A stretch of 64,000 nt of DNA from Sulfitobacter sp. JL08 (GTDB taxonomy: Bacteria; Pseudomonadota; Alphaproteobacteria; Rhodobacterales; Rhodobacteraceae). Numbering within the stretch: position 1 is the stretch's first letter; every line of letters begins with the position of its first letter. A model generated the notes under the pieces. That model made no database searches. It worked only from the letters and a program-made list of their open reading frames with translations, and had not been told where the DNA came from. Positions 63,594-64,000 of this stretch are shown in pieces. The stretch lies in assembly GCF_003352045.1 (NCBI RefSeq), contig NZ_CP025815.1, forward strand, positions 3,162,001-3,226,000, read 5' to 3'. The position numbers and the translations under genes were made by a program.

Positions 63594-64000
63594 ATGTGGA
63601 CCCATGGTATATCTTCCGACGGTCAGGTTCTGACCTTGACAGACGGCACACAAAGCGCCCGGTTTCATGCTGTGTGGCTGCGCGACAATGCATGGGACAG
63701 CGCGACACGTTCGCCCGGAAACGGGCAACGTCTGATCGCCCTGCGCGATATCCCGACTGACACAAAAATACGATCGGCAACGATGACCGAGAATACAGTG
63801 ACGGTTGAATTTTCTCCGGAAAACAAGGTGATCACGTATGATGTCCCTTGGTTGATGGAAAACCGCTATGATCGGCCGGCTAGTTCCGCGACCGGCTGGA
63901 TGCCGCCCGAGACCGTTCCTTGGAACAGCAACCTTGAAGCCGACCTTCCGCAAGCCGATTTCGAAACTGTCAAAACAAATCCCGACGCGTTGAAAAACTG
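63594..64000 (+). CDS. Gamma-butyrobetaine-hydroxylase-like dioxygenase, N-terminal part
   Basis: Only the first ~135 codons are visible. They match the N-terminal domain that precedes a TauD-like Fe(II)/2-oxoglutarate dioxygenase: RFHAVWLRDNAWDSATRSPG followed by NGQRLIALRDIP. In gamma-butyrobetaine hydroxylase this domain binds zinc through Cys; here the stretch has no Cys at all, so the zinc site is lost. The substrate could be another quaternary amine or amino acid. It is divergent from a LysR regulator. Confidence 0.8.
   Translation, partial: MWTHGISSDGQVLTLTDGTQSARFHAVWLRDNAWDSATRSPGNGQRLIALRDIPTDTKIRSATMTENTVTVEFSPENKVITYDVPWLMENRYDRPASSATGWMPPETVPWNSNLEADLPQADFETVKTNPDALKN

Overview
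The window is about 64 kb of GC-rich chromosome from an alphaproteobacterium, most likely a marine Roseobacter-group member of the Rhodobacterales. The evidence is gene content: the complete beta-hydroxyaspartate cycle cluster bhcR-bhcABCD, the hisD-UPF0262-phosphatase-like order beside murA and a DUF2948 gene, a DUF3726 gene, a Hint-domain protein, tight 4-nt stop/start overlaps, and the CCGGCGGAAGTATTTT-type intergenic repeat common in this group. I do not assign a species.

Region 1 (1-10.9 kb). A YcjX/GNAT/YcjF stress-type operon is followed by truA. A tightly packed minus-strand run then encodes a glycerophosphodiester phosphodiesterase, a secreted phospholipase A2-like protein, an M19 dipeptidase homologue with altered metal ligands, a 550-residue protein of unknown function and a DUF3726 protein. 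Next is a divergent acyl-CoA dehydrogenase / phosphotransferase pair that matches the two halves of the ACAD10/11 fusion (4-hydroxyacyl-CoA metabolism).

Region 2 (10.9-16.4 kb). This is the beta-hydroxyaspartate cycle for assimilating glyoxylate (from glycolate and similar C2 compounds) into oxaloacetate. The IclR-type regulator BhcR is divergent, and the AT-rich region between carries several TTTTCA/TGAAAA inverted repeats.

Region 3 (16.6-29 kb). A DEAD-box RNA helicase and a sugar transferase are followed by a four-gene operon: nitrilase, large Orn/Lys/Arg decarboxylase, ATP-grasp enzyme, C45-type Ntn acyltransferase. That operon looks like an uncharacterised amine/amide pathway and is my best candidate for an undescribed system. 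A GABA aminotransferase with its divergent XRE-cupin regulator follows, then an outer-membrane barrel protein.

Region 4 (29-37.7 kb). A Hint-domain protein is followed by a catabolic unit: FAD monooxygenase, cupin, complete branched-chain-type ABC transporter and an alpha/beta hydrolase. A 14-bp motif shared by two of its promoters ties it together.

Region 5 (37.7-43.4 kb). A nine-gene minus-strand run contains murA and hisD.

Region 6 (43.5-54 kb). This is a genomic island between tRNA-Thr(GGU) and tRNA-Pro(UGG). The 3' end of tRNA-Thr is repeated at 45.9 kb (27 bp exact) and at 51.8 kb (23 bp, 2 mismatches), marking two tandem integrated elements. Both integrases are broken. Cargo is a helicase remnant, an autotransporter, an IS5-family insertion sequence with a TTAA duplication, and small zinc-finger genes. 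A membrane-anchored kinase-like protein lies between the last repeat and tRNA-Pro.

Region 7 (54-64 kb). Housekeeping genes resume: DUF192, tandem cold-shock protein, pdxH, fabI, LysE exporter, gpt, aminotransferase, ppiD and trpE. A LysR regulator and the start of a divergent gamma-butyrobetaine-hydroxylase-like dioxygenase close the window.
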